A DNA stretch of 64,000 nt from Candidatus Fraserbacteria bacterium. GTDB lineage: Bacteria; Bipolaricaulota; Bipolaricaulia; RBG-16-55-9; JAJCYT01. Under the pieces are notes generated by a model. That model did not search any database and was not told where the DNA came from. It worked only from the letters and a program-made list of their open reading frames with translations. The stretch lies in contig JAJCYT010000030.1 of the NCBI GenBank assembly GCA_029262795.1, positions 248,001 through 312,000 of the forward strand, read 5' to 3'. Every line of letters starts with the position of its first letter. The stretch's first letter is position 1. Shown piece after piece: positions 17,675-26,418 of the stretch. Made by a program: the position numbers and the translations under genes.

Positions 17675-19870
17675 TCAGCAAGATCCATCCAGCGTCACAG
17701 AATTGACACGTTGAATTTCCAAGCAGTTTGGTGGCGCACCTTCTTCTTTATGTGTGCCATAATGAACGGAAAAACTCAGACTGCCGTTGTACACCAGTCC
17801 ACCCACCCAATCGCGCGTGACTTCAAAAGCTGTTGGATTGGAAGCCGCAATGGCCACAGAGTGATCCACAAAAAGCTGTTGTGCCTTGGTGTAAAGTGCT
17901 TGACGGTCCTGAGCATTTGGTTCTTCAAATGCACGACGCAACAATTCATCCCAATTGGCATACTCAAAACTTTCACCACTTGGTAAATCTACATTGCCAG
18001 GGGTGTTGAACTCATCCAATTGTGTGATTTCGTTGAAACCGCTGTACTGACCACCAGACGTCATCCACTGGTCAATAAAGTTGCCAGCATCGACAAAATC
18101 CGGTGCCCACCCCAGCACATATAAGGGCATGGTGCCATCGATGATTTGCCCGAGAAAAACAGAAAATGGTGTGGCTGCCACATTGATCACAAATTTGGGA
18201 TTAACCAAAGAAAGGTTGTTTGCCAACACTTCACAAGAGGTTTGACGACGTACGTTGCCATCGTTGTGAATACAATCCATGCTGAACCCTGTTTCCCAAA
18301 GTTCACCACCAAATGCCTGTTTTAAAGCTTCTTCAGCCTGAACCAAATCAAAGCGGATGCCTTCAATTTCGGCATCGTGAAAAGGCAATCCGGCATGCAC
18401 AGGTGTTGCCGGTCGCGTGGAACGACCATTAAGCACATCTTTAATCAAAGTCTCTTGGTCAAAAGCGTGCGAAAACCCTTTGCGCACAAAGTCATCCTGG
18501 AAAAAATTCCCTGGCACCCCTCCACCATCCAACAAACCTGAACCCACCCCAACAGCAGTCCCATTGTCAATGGAGTCCTGAAAATTGTAATTGAAGTTGA
18601 CGGCATCAAAAGTAAGCCCTGGAATTTGATCGATCACACGAATGCCGTCTGCGTTCTTGATTTCATCCAGGCGGGCGGCTGGTGAGATATCCACCACATC
18701 CAATTCGCCCTGCTGCAAACCAAGTTCACGCGTTGCATTTTCAAACACTTCGCGATACAGAATATTCTCAATCCCCGGCTGACCGTAAATGGCTTCCCAT
18801 TCTGTGCTGGGCACAACCCAGTGTTCGTTACGAGACAGCAACACTTCGCCACTGGTTCGGTCCCAACTGACCAATTTGAATGGACCACTTTCGGCACCCA
18901 TTTCAAACAAGGTTTCGTTGCCCAACTCTGGATTGTTAAATTCTGCAATAGCGGCCATATCCGCTTCAGGGTCATCACTGAATCCAGCCCAGCCACCTGC
19001 TTCGACCACTTTGGCTTTTTCCGTGACCGCAGCCACGCCGCTGGTCAATACTTGAAGGAAAGGCGGGAAGGGTTTAAGTAAGTTGAACACCACTGTGTCG
19101 CCATCCACTTCAACGGATTTATCAATAGCTTCTGCCAGAGACATGCCTCTAACTTCAGCCACCAAAGTTCCTTCGGCATCTCGGGTGGAACTGAAAGCTT
19201 CGCCAAATACAAGCACATCATTAAATAAGAAAGCAGGGCCGCCGGATCTATCAATCAACATCGAACGCTCGATGGAGTATTCGACATCCTCAGCCGTGAT
19301 CGGATTGCCAGAGGCAAATTTCAGACCATCGCGAATTTTAATGCGGTAAGTCTTTGCATCTTCACTGATTCCCCCATTTTCAACTGTGGGGATTTCAGTC
19401 GCAATGGCAGGTACAAAGCTATCTACAGAAGACCCCTCAAATTCGAACAATCCCATGTAAATATGCTTCAGCACTTCATTAGAGGCCGTGTCAAAATTCC
19501 AGGCAGGGTCTAAGGATTCTGGCTGGCTGATGCGTCCCACCACCAACGTGTTGGCGTTATCGCCTACGTTGCCCACACTGGTTTCGGTATTATCAGTTGA
19601 TTCTGTTGTGGTTGCGGACTCTGAGTTCTCCGCAGACTCTGGAGTTTCGTCAGTGGTTGTACTTTCTGGTTCGGTTGATTCTGTTGTGGTTGAGGACTCC
19701 GAGTTCTCGGCAGTTTCTGAAGTTTCATTCGTTGTTGTATTTTCTGGTGCGGACGTGTCCGTTGAAGTTTGAGTTGTTTCGTCCGTTTGGTTGGTTTGCT
19801 GGTTGTTGTCACAGGCGGTTAATAAACCTGTAACCAACAGCAACACGGTCAATAAAAAAATATGCCTCAT
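17675..19870 (-). CDS. Lipoprotein family 5 solute-binding protein with low-complexity linker
   Basis: 731 aa. The frame is open to 19975, but ATG at 19870 has GGGAGGA before it and starts a lipoprotein signal with lipobox LTAC at about residues 16-19. A Thr/Ser/Glu/Asn linker of about 90 residues follows, containing two tandem 26-residue repeats (TTTxETxExAENSES). The remaining 620 residues closely parallel the 15196-17187 protein, including ESLDPAWNFDTASNEVLKH and the terminal VTLDGSC, so the two are paralogues by duplication. The linker probably lets the domain reach away from the membrane. It may share the adjacent permeases with its paralogue. Confidence 0.9.
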   Translation of the reverse strand: MRHIFLLTVLLLVTGLLTACDNNQQTNQTDETTQTSTDTSAPENTTTNETSETAENSESSTTTESTEPESTTTDETPESAENSESATTTESTDNTETSVGNVGDNANTLVVGRISQPESLDPAWNFDTASNEVLKHIYMGLFEFEGSSVDSFVPAIATEIPTVENGGISEDAKTYRIKIRDGLKFASGNPITAEDVEYSIERSMLIDRSGGPAFLFNDVLVFGEAFSSTRDAEGTLVAEVRGMSLAEAIDKSVEVDGDTVVFNLLKPFPPFLQVLTSGVAAVTEKAKVVEAGGWAGFSDDPEADMAAIAEFNNPELGNETLFEMGAESGPFKLVSWDRTSGEVLLSRNEHWVVPSTEWEAIYGQPGIENILYREVFENATRELGLQQGELDVVDISPAARLDEIKNADGIRVIDQIPGLTFDAVNFNYNFQDSIDNGTAVGVGSGLLDGGGVPGNFFQDDFVRKGFSHAFDQETLIKDVLNGRSTRPATPVHAGLPFHDAEIEGIRFDLVQAEEALKQAFGGELWETGFSMDCIHNDGNVRRQTSCEVLANNLSLVNPKFVINVAATPFSVFLGQIIDGTMPLYVLGWAPDFVDAGNFIDQWMTSGGQYSGFNEITQLDEFNTPGNVDLPSGESFEYANWDELLRRAFEEPNAQDRQALYTKAQQLFVDHSVAIAASNPTAFEVTRDWVGGLVYNGSLSFSVHYGTHKEEGAPPNCLEIQRVNSVTLDGSC
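19596..19751 (-). repeat. Two tandem 78-bp repeats coding for the Thr/Ser/Glu linker
   Basis: Copies at 19596-19673 and 19674-19751 differ at about 12 of 78 positions by my hand count. The unit is an exact multiple of three, so copy number can change without frameshift. Confidence 0.8.
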
Positions 19871-19964
19871 GATACATCCTCCCTTTCCCGTTTCATCAAA
19901 CTGATGAAGTCGAAGCCATAGAGCTTCTTGTTTATTAACGATAGATTGTAATTTTTTAAAACTG

Positions 19965-19999
19965 ACCAGAGGCACGCGTTGGTGCCGTGTGCCTCTGGT
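19965..19999 (-). terminator. Terminator of the tig-clpP operon
   Basis: An 11-bp stem ACCAGAGGCAC (19965-19975) with its complement (19989-19999), about 19 bases after the clpP stop; on the minus strand CAGTTTT and then an A-rich stretch follow. Confidence 0.65.
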
Positions 20000-20017
20000 T
20001 GTTGAAGTGATAGTTGA

Positions 20018-20650
20018 TTATTCGTCGCCGAGCTTGCCGTTGCCGTTGATGCGTTGGGTCAACACGCGATCAACCAGTCCGTATTCCTGGGCCTGATCTG
20101 AGGTCATGTAATAGTCACGTTCGGTGTCGGTGTTAATTTTGTCTACAGGCTGGTTGCAGTGTTCGGCCAGAATGCCATTGATCTGCACACGGGTTTGTAA
20201 AATCTGTTCGGCCTGAATCTGAATGTCCGTGGCTTGTCCCTGAGCACCGCCCCAAGGTTGATGAATCATAATCTTGCTGTTGGGCAAAGCAAAACGTTTA
20301 CCATCTTTTCCAGCCGCCAGCAGCACAGCGCCCATACTGGCAGCCAGTCCCACACACACCGTAGAAACATCGCAACGCACCCACTGCATGGTGTCGTACA
20401 TGGCCATGCCTGCAGTGGTGGATCCACCTGGCGAATTGATGTAAAGGCGGATGTCCTGTTCTGGATCTTTCGAATCCAGATACAACATCTGTGCCACCAC
20501 CAGATCGGCAATGTTTTCGTCAATCGGTCCTCTCAAAAAGATGATGCGGTCTTCGAGCAGGCGAGAAAAAATATCATAAGAACGTTCCCCTTGACCAGTG
20601 CGGTCAATCACAAACGGGATGGTTTGATAAATGCGGTTTGCATCTGTCAT
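20018..20650 (-). CDS. clpP: ATP-dependent Clp protease proteolytic subunit
   Basis: 210 aa serine peptidase that forms the two-ring chamber of Clp proteases in the cytoplasm. The catalytic triad is S105 ([11 protein letters not shown]), H130 ([13 protein letters not shown]) and D179 (TDTERDYYM), spaced as in Escherichia coli Clp[19 protein letters not shown] forms the oxyanion side. Length is standard. GGAG precedes the start. It follows the trigger factor gene by 5 bases, the usual tig-clpP pairing, but clpX, the common third gene, is absent: a terminator follows at once. Confidence 0.97.
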   Translation of the reverse strand: MTDANRIYQTIPFVIDRTGQGERSYDIFSRLLEDRIIFLRGPIDENIADLVVAQMLYLDSKDPEQDIRLYINSPGGSTTAGMAMYDTMQWVRCDVSTVCVGLAASMGAVLLAAGKDGKRFALPNSKIMIHQPWGGAQGQATDIQIQAEQILQTRVQINGILAEHCNQPVDKINTDTERDYYMTSDQAQEYGLVDRVLTQRINGNGKLGDE

Positions 20651-20655
20651 GGCCC

Positions 20656-22044
20656 CTACTCCTTTTTGCTCTTGGTCGTTTTGGCTTTGCTAGCCGTCGA
20701 TGCTTTCTTTGTGGTCGCAGCCTTTTTGGTGGTTGCCTTCGTTGTTGTTTTCTTGGCAGCCGTTTTCTTAGCTGCCGGTTTCTTTTTGGCAGCAGGTTTT
20801 TTCTCAGCCGTTTTGGCTTCGGCTTCCGCATCTTCAGTTTTTGGCTTGGTGGTTTTTTGGACCTTTGCCTTGGAAATTTTCACCGCATCCACCAAATAGT
20901 CCAACACCTGCTCGTCCTCTTTTTGACTACGGAACCGTTGCAGAGAATTTTCACGCTCCAACAGTGCCTTGAATTTAGCAGGGTTCAAACTGCGAAGCGC
21001 AGCTTCTTCTTTAATAATTTCTTCAAATTTTTCATCATCCAGTCTCAATTCAGGCTGCACGCGTTTGAGCGACTCTAAAGCCACTTCGCGTTGCAAACGT
21101 TGTTCGGTGCCTTCAGCATACGCAGAACGATCATCATCGCTAATGGCACCCACACGTCCACTTCGTCTAAGTGCTTCGATTTCGTGATCAATCACTTCTT
21201 CTTTCAAGCGTGGGGGCACCGGCACATCAGCCGATTCGATAATGGCATCCAGCACTTGATAGCGGGTTTTGTTCACATATTCCTGATCCAGGCGTTCTTG
21301 AAGCTGAGATTGAACTTCTTCGAGCAATTCCTTTTCATCATCCTTGCCTAACACATCGGCAAGTTCGCTTAAGTCAGGCTTGTCCATGGATTTGAGTTCT
21401 TTTAAGATCAGCGGAAAATCCTGTTCTTCGAGCTTAATCGTGATTGCTTCGCCAACCTTATGACCTACCAATTGTTCTGAAAGATCACTGCCTTCGCTCA
21501 ACAAAATTTCACGGGTATCGTCTTTGCCCAATTCCACCACCAACACATCGTCAATGACAGCAGCTTCATCATCTGCTTTGGGAACCAGGGTGGCATGCTG
21601 TGTTTTTAAATCGTCCAACACACGTTCCACATCTTCATCGGTGGGAACAGGATCGGCATCCACTTCAACTTTGATGGTGGAGAATTCTGGAAACTCAATT
21701 TTTGGCAGCACTTCGATATCGGCTTCAAATGTAAAATCCTTGCCTTCTTCGTAGTTGACCACCCGCGTTTGTGGGCGCGACAGTGGACGCAACGATTCTT
21801 GATCCAAGGCAATGGGAAGGTTTTCTTCAATCAACGCAGACTGCACATCGGCATCCAGAAAGTCTTCACCAAACTGCATCTCCAACAGACTTCGCGGCAC
21901 CTTGCCAGGTCTGAACCCAGGCATACGAACTTGATGCGCCACATCCCGAAGGACTTGCTGGACTTTCTGACCCACCGTTTTGGCAGGGACTTCTACCGTC
22001 AATGTATATGTGCTGCTACTGGTTTCTTTGGTTTCAACCTTCAT
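20656..22044 (-). CDS. tig: Trigger factor with lysine/alanine-rich C-terminal tail
   Basis: 462 aa ribosome-bound chaperone and peptidyl-prolyl isomerase. Residues 1-110 form the ribosome-binding domain, with signature [13 protein letters not shown] near 43-55; residues about 150-240 fit the FKBP-type domain ([14 protein letters not shown]...[14 protein letters not shown]); the helical C-terminal domain runs to about 390. The last 71 residues (392-462) are a low-complexity tail of Lys, Ala and Thr ([25 protein letters not shown]) resembling histone H1 tails, not part of standard trigger factor. GAGGA lies before the start. First gene of the tig-clpP operon. Confidence 0.95.
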   Translation of the reverse strand: MKVETKETSSSTYTLTVEVPAKTVGQKVQQVLRDVAHQVRMPGFRPGKVPRSLLEMQFGEDFLDADVQSALIEENLPIALDQESLRPLSRPQTRVVNYEEGKDFTFEADIEVLPKIEFPEFSTIKVEVDADPVPTDEDVERVLDDLKTQHATLVPKADDEAAVIDDVLVVELGKDDTREILLSEGSDLSEQLVGHKVGEAITIKLEEQDFPLILKELKSMDKPDLSELADVLGKDDEKELLEEVQSQLQERLDQEYVNKTRYQVLDAIIESADVPVPPRLKEEVIDHEIEALRRSGRVGAISDDDRSAYAEGTEQRLQREVALESLKRVQPELRLDDEKFEEIIKEEAALRSLNPAKFKALLERENSLQRFRSQKEDEQVLDYLVDAVKISKAKVQKTTKPKTEDAEAEAKTAEKKPAAKKKPAAKKTAAKKTTTKATTKKAATTKKASTASKAKTTKSKKE

Positions 22045-22200
22045 AAATCCTCAATTCTCAAATCTAGTCCACATTTTCATGCTATCTTACTCCCCAACTC
22101 CCACACCTTCAAGATTTTCCACATTTTTAATATTCGTTTCTGAGGGACTGGCTCTGATGTTTTAACCTATTCTTTCAGGGAGCTTGAGTTGACAAAAGGG

Positions 22201-23712
22201 TTAGTTTGGTAGGGTTTGAAACGATAACTGATTCAGATTTGGATTTTCTGAACTCGCGTTCAACTGCCAGTACTTGCGGATAAGTCGATTGAGAAAAAGT
22301 TGATCGTGGCTAACCAGAAGAAGGCCGCAGGGGCAATCGTCCAAAGCTTCTTCCAGACATTCGATGGCGGGGAGGTCCAAGTGGTTGGTGGGTTCGTCCA
22401 TCACGATGAGGTGCGGGCCACGCGCGATGCCAATGGCCAGGAGGAGTTTACGGATTTCGCCTGGACTGGGCGCGTCACTGTCTAATAATCGCTGCGGCCA
22501 GGAACCGAGGCGGCTGACCACATCCATCATCCGGCCCAATTCATCTTTTGGTAATTGGCGTGCCGATTCGAGAATTTCTCGCGAGGAAGCCAAATCCACT
22601 TCTTGTGGCAAGTAAATTACACGTTCTGGCTCCAGATTTAAATGTTTGACCACATGAGCAATTAATGTGCTTTTACCTGTGCCATTGGCGCCAACCACGG
22701 CGATGCGATCATCAGGACTCATCGACAAATCGGGGTAATCCAGAGATCTCCCCTCACCCAAACCAAGCGTGCCTGCGGGCAATTCAAACAATGCATTGCG
22801 ACGCGAAATTTCACCAGGCATCCAGATGCCAAGCTGTGTCTGTTTCTTGAGACGAACGCCTTCTAAACGTTGTTCGCTTTGAGACAATCGACCTTCCATC
22901 TGTTTCACCAAGCGCCCTGCCACACCATCTTTGCCACTGACGCGAGCGTGGTCGATTTTGGCTTTGGTATCGAAATCTTTTTTATCCACACCACGCTTGG
23001 AACTTCGCTTGGCTGAACGTGAGGCTTCCTCTTGTCGGCGTTGCAATTCTCGCTTCAGTTTTTGCTGCTCAGCTTTATCTCGCTCGTAAACCTTGCGCTG
23101 ATGTTCAGCTTCACGCTCGCCTTGCTCGGCCCCTTGTGTATACCCACCAGAGCGAACAAACACTTGGGGTGGTTCGACAAACAAACATTGTTGGCAGAGT
23201 TGATCCAACAACTCGCGGTCATGGCTCACCAACACGCCAACACCTCGATAGGTGTGCAACGCTTCTCCCAAGATGCGACGGGCATCTACGTCCAAATGAT
23301 TGGTTGGTTCGTCCACTGCCAGTACAGATGGGCGCTGCCACAAGGCCAGTGCAATTTGAACTCGTTTTCGCTCCCCATGGCTGAGGGTGCCCCAACGATC
23401 CAGCCAATCAAATTCCAGACCGAGGCGGCCAAGCAACTCGTAGGCAAACCCATCGGGGTCTTCAAAAAATTCACGAAATCCTGGTGGTGGATCATCCGTT
23501 CGTTGCGGGCAATAGATGGCATGATCAGAACCATTGATCGTGCCATCTGTCGGATTGAGCAGTCCAGTGATAAGTTTCATTAACGTCGATTTTCCAGTGC
23601 CATTGGCTCCAACAATGCCTGTCCATCCTTGCGGTAAGGTGGCATGAATCCCTTCCAACAACGGACGGGTGCTGCCTTCATATTCAAACGTCACATTGTT
23701 GAGTTGAATCAT
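22201..23712 (-). CDS. ABC-F family ATPase (duplicated ATP-binding cassettes)
   Basis: 503 aa, no membrane segments. Two cassettes: Walker A GANGTGKST near residues 35 and 348, signatures LSHGERKRVQIAL and the variant SPGEIRKLLLAIG, Walker B VLAVDEPTNHLD and LIVMDEPTNHLD. Between them a charged helical linker of about 90 residues (HQRKVYERDKAEQQKLKRELQRR), as in ABC-F proteins that act on ribosomes (translation factors, some giving antibiotic resistance). The second signature PSPGE instead of LSGGE is unusual. Specific role cannot be assigned. Confidence 0.9.
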   Translation of the reverse strand: MIQLNNVTFEYEGSTRPLLEGIHATLPQGWTGIVGANGTGKSTLMKLITGLLNPTDGTINGSDHAIYCPQRTDDPPPGFREFFEDPDGFAYELLGRLGLEFDWLDRWGTLSHGERKRVQIALALWQRPSVLAVDEPTNHLDVDARRILGEALHTYRGVGVLVSHDRELLDQLCQQCLFVEPPQVFVRSGGYTQGAEQGEREAEHQRKVYERDKAEQQKLKRELQRRQEEASRSAKRSSKRGVDKKDFDTKAKIDHARVSGKDGVAGRLVKQMEGRLSQSEQRLEGVRLKKQTQLGIWMPGEISRRNALFELPAGTLGLGEGRSLDYPDLSMSPDDRIAVVGANGTGKSTLIAHVVKHLNLEPERVIYLPQEVDLASSREILESARQLPKDELGRMMDVVSRLGSWPQRLLDSDAPSPGEIRKLLLAIGIARGPHLIVMDEPTNHLDLPAIECLEEALDDCPCGLLLVSHDQLFLNRLIRKYWQLNASSENPNLNQLSFQTLPN

Positions 23713-23813
23713 GATTTCTCCGTTCCTTGGTCTAGCATCATTGCACAGCTTTTATTTTTCAAGTCAATTTTCCAAGCGTTTGTTATACAATAAGCAATGG
23801 TAAAGGAGGCCAA

Positions 23814-23918
23814 GTGATTTCCTCAATTGCTCGACTCACAAGACCGTTTTTGAATATCATTAAAAACAAGACCGCGTTGATTGTATTTATCCTAAAGGTC
23901 TTTCCAAAGGCTTATTAA
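23814..23918 (+). CDS. Possible 34-residue hydrophobic peptide
   Basis: A GTG at 23814 follows a perfect AAAGGAGG with 4-5 bases of spacing. The frame reads 34 codons to TAA and gives a cationic, hydrophobic peptide (residues about 12-31 are LNIIKNKTALIVFILKVF-like, with 6 Lys/Arg overall). It could be a small membrane peptide, a toxin of a toxin/RNA pair or a leader peptide. A TATACAAT stretch at 23784-23791 could be a -10 element. No homology can be claimed. Confidence 0.35.
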   Translation: MISSIARLTRPFLNIIKNKTALIVFILKVFPKAY

Positions 23919-24017
23919 TTTATTCTAAATCTGGTATTGGTTTTTCAAACCCAGTGTATATGTGGACAGCCAAGTTGTATGTGATATGATGATAACGTAG
24001 GGAAAGGAAGTGCTTCT

Positions 24018-24425
24018 ATGATCAAACATAAAACGGCTCCTATCTTGTTTGTTATTGGAACAATTTTTGCATTGATGTTCTTTGGCCGAATGACTGAGCT
24101 TTTTGAGATTATCAATGGTTCGAAACTATACACCAGAATTGACCCCACCTCCCTCATTCTTGCATCAGGCTACATTGTGTGGATGTCGTGGTTTTATCTG
24201 ACTTTTTCAAAACGAGGCAGTCTCACTAACATCATTCTATGGAGCCTCACCCTCGTTCATACACTGGCAATGATGGCAACTTATATTTGGGCTGTGGGAT
24301 TTTGGTTGTTCTTCTACCCCTATCTTATTTGGCATTTGATTACCTTAAGTATTGCATATTATTCATTCAGAAAAGATCTGGATCTGTTTCGATACCATAA
24401 AAAGTTAAGTAAAGTAAAAGCTTAA
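24018..24425 (+). CDS. Small integral membrane protein
   Basis: 135 aa, about four transmembrane helices (residues 8-28, 44-62, 72-95, 96-114) with a basic C-terminal tail (KDLDLFRYHKKLSK). AGGAAG is 8 bases before ATG. I do not recognise the family. It stands alone between the short ORF region and a convergent hydrolase gene. Confidence 0.7.
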   Translation: MIKHKTAPILFVIGTIFALMFFGRMTELFEIINGSKLYTRIDPTSLILASGYIVWMSWFYLTFSKRGSLTNIILWSLTLVHTLAMMATYIWAVGFWLFFYPYLIWHLITLSIAYYSFRKDLDLFRYHKKLSKVKA

Positions 24426-24437
24426 TTTAAAAAATTT

Positions 24438-25133
24438 TTAGTCTTCAAATACCGCAACTGCTCGGACAGGTGAGCCTGTGCCACCTCGAATTTTGAGAGG
24501 CAATGCGATAAAGCGAAAGCGTCCTCGCCCAATTAATTGATAAAGGTTGATCATGTTTTCGTAATGGGTAAAGCCCAGTTCTCCACAGATGTGGTGAACT
24601 TCTTTATTGCCATGATCCGGCACCCCTGGGGACATGGTTTCCACACCGAACGCAGATATCTTTTGTTCACCCAACCAACGGGCCGCATCAATGCTGATGC
24701 CTGGGCCGTTAGGCCAATTTGGCGTATCGAACGTTCGACGATAGTGGTCTGTATAGATCAATACTGTGTCGCCTGATTGAATTTCAAGACTGGCTTGTGA
24801 AAGTGCTTGTTCCAAGTCACCTATCTCAATCAATTCTTGAAATCCTTTGTCGGACAGATCAAGACATATGCCTTCGGTGTAAAACATGGACAGTGGCATT
24901 TTTTCAATGGATTGATCACGGTAGGGGCGCGCCATGTGGTTGAGGGCATCGACATGCGTGCCAGTGTGTTCACTCATCGACATCTGGTTCACGCTTGGTG
25001 AAACAACGTCGCTGTCAGTGATGTCGTCCCATTGTTCGTGTGAGGCATAAACGCTGATGTTGACGGGAGGCAACACATGATATGTGGGCATCCCATCATA
25101 AATTTCCTGGCTCAGATCAATGATTTCAGTCAT
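24438..25133 (-). CDS. Cyclase-family metal-dependent hydrolase (kynurenine formamidase-like)
   Basis: 231 aa cytoplasmic protein of the cyclase/KynB superfamily. The diagnostic metal-binding signature HTGTHVDALNH is at about residues 56-66, preceded by IDLSQEIYDGMPTYH. The C-terminal part has GVETMSPGVPDHGNKEVHHICGE and LPLKIRGGTGSPVRAVA, both conserved in the family. Members hydrolyse N-formylkynurenine or small cyclic amides and esters; no tryptophan-degradation genes are nearby, so the substrate is open. Convergent with the small membrane protein gene. Confidence 0.88.
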   Translation of the reverse strand: MTEIIDLSQEIYDGMPTYHVLPPVNISVYASHEQWDDITDSDVVSPSVNQMSMSEHTGTHVDALNHMARPYRDQSIEKMPLSMFYTEGICLDLSDKGFQELIEIGDLEQALSQASLEIQSGDTVLIYTDHYRRTFDTPNWPNGPGISIDAARWLGEQKISAFGVETMSPGVPDHGNKEVHHICGELGFTHYENMINLYQLIGRGRFRFIALPLKIRGGTGSPVRAVAVFED

Positions 25134-25275
25134 CTCTCAAAATTCTCCAAACAATTTAGAACTAGATTACAAAATCAGAGCCCACTTCCAAAATCTTTTC
25201 GTACCTTCTTTAACGTCAGGGAGGTGGGGTTTAGATTTTTTCGTGATAAACTGCTTAGAGAGTAAGGAGGCGATC

Positions 25276-25923
25276 ATGAAGCAACGGACAATTTTTTTAA
25301 TCGCTGTGCTTTTAGCACTGACTTTTTATTCAAACACGGTTTCTGCTCAAGAATTGAGTGGTGAACGTGTATGGGGCATTGGCGTGGCATTTATTCCAGC
25401 CACTTCGTTTGAAGCAGGCGGGTTCAGCTTTCCTTCGTTGACGATCAGTCTTCGATACTGGTCAGGATTGGCAGGGGTAGAAAGCGCATTTACCTTTGCA
25501 ATTAAAACACCTGGGGCAATTATTGAACATCACCCCGGGCGACCCACTGAACCAGAGGAGCCTAAAGAAGAAGATGAAAACTCTGAAGATGAGGTGCCGT
25601 CCGTTGAAATTGAAAAACCATCGGGCGTCTTTCAGGCCACTTTTTCTATCAAGGGGCTTTACAAATTCGCACAAACGCCGGATGTGGATTTTTATCTGAG
25701 CAGTGGATTTGTATCCAGATATCATTTCGAGAATTTTTTGGTGCCTGCATTTCGCATGGATATAGGGGCGGAGTTTAATGACAACCCCAATCTTTCAACC
25801 AGCTGGGAGTTTGGCTACGGTTTTCGATTGACTGAAGAAGGGGATTTTTTGGATCGCATCACCACCGGCATTGGTTGGGGGCGGCACTTTTATCCAAGTC
25901 CACTTGAAAGGCATGTGATCTAA
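25276..25923 (+). CDS. Putative outer-membrane beta-barrel protein A
   Basis: 215 aa. The frame is open from 25120, but ATG at 25276 has AAGGAGG just before it and starts a clean signal peptide cleaved near VSAQ. The mature part alternates polar and hydrophobic residues in strands (FPSLTISLRYWSG, FQATFSIKGLYKF, VDFYLSSGFVSRYHF, TSWEFGYGFRL) and ends in a strand-like GIGWGRHFYPSP. An acidic Pro/Glu loop (RPTEPEEPKEEDENSEDE) lies in the middle. This pattern suggests a small beta-barrel. The next gene starts directly after its stop. Confidence 0.6.
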   Translation: MKQRTIFLIAVLLALTFYSNTVSAQELSGERVWGIGVAFIPATSFEAGGFSFPSLTISLRYWSGLAGVESAFTFAIKTPGAIIEHHPGRPTEPEEPKEEDENSEDEVPSVEIEKPSGVFQATFSIKGLYKFAQTPDVDFYLSSGFVSRYHFENFLVPAFRMDIGAEFNDNPNLSTSWEFGYGFRLTEEGDFLDRITTGIGWGRHFYPSPLERHVI

Positions 25924-26418
25924 ATGCGTCATTTGTTCTCGATATTTCTGATTTTTGGGTTGATTTTAGGCAGCGCGATGCCTGTTTTGGCGCAGGATGA
26001 AAACACATCTTCTGGCCGTGAGCTTGGTTTTGGCTTGCAGTGGACAGGCGAGGTGTTTGGCCTCAGTGTGCGCTACTGGTTTGATGATTCAATGGCTGTA
26101 GAATTTGATTTTTTGTTCCTGCCCAGTTGGGTAGCCGACATCGCCGTTCGTGGCTTGGTCAAACCAAACCTGCCAACTTGGTCTTTTGATACGCTTGAGA
26201 CAGATTTTTATGTCGGTGCTGGCATTGGGTTGTTGGATGTAGCCGATGAGGATTCCTCATTCTACATGCAAGGATTTGCTGGTATCGAAAGCAATCCTGA
26301 TCACACACAAGCCTGGAACATGGAGATGGGCATTGATTATCTGGCCGACTTTATTGGTCAAAACGTAGATCGTGTTGCGGTCATGACCTTTGGTCTTGGG
26401 GTGCATTTGTATCCATGA
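25924..26418 (+). CDS. Putative outer-membrane beta-barrel protein B
   Basis: 164 aa, starts with the base after the preceding stop codon. Signal peptide (MRHLFSIFLIFGLILG...) cleaved near VLAQ. The mature part resembles the upstream protein: GFGLQWTGEVFGLSVRYWF, DFYVGAGIGLL, QGFAGIESNPDHTQAWNMEMG and the terminal FGLGVHLYP, so the pair may be diverged duplicates. The C-terminal strand with aromatic residues suits an outer-membrane barrel. It overlaps the following gene by ATGA. Confidence 0.6.
   Translation: MRHLFSIFLIFGLILGSAMPVLAQDENTSSGRELGFGLQWTGEVFGLSVRYWFDDSMAVEFDFLFLPSWVADIAVRGLVKPNLPTWSFDTLETDFYVGAGIGLLDVADEDSSFYMQGFAGIESNPDHTQAWNMEMGIDYLADFIGQNVDRVAVMTFGLGVHLYP

Noticed and set aside
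22201..23712. Reading the ABC-F protein as a specific antibiotic-resistance determinant
   Set aside because: ABC-F subtype and linker do not allow such a call from sequence alone, and no resistance neighbours are present.
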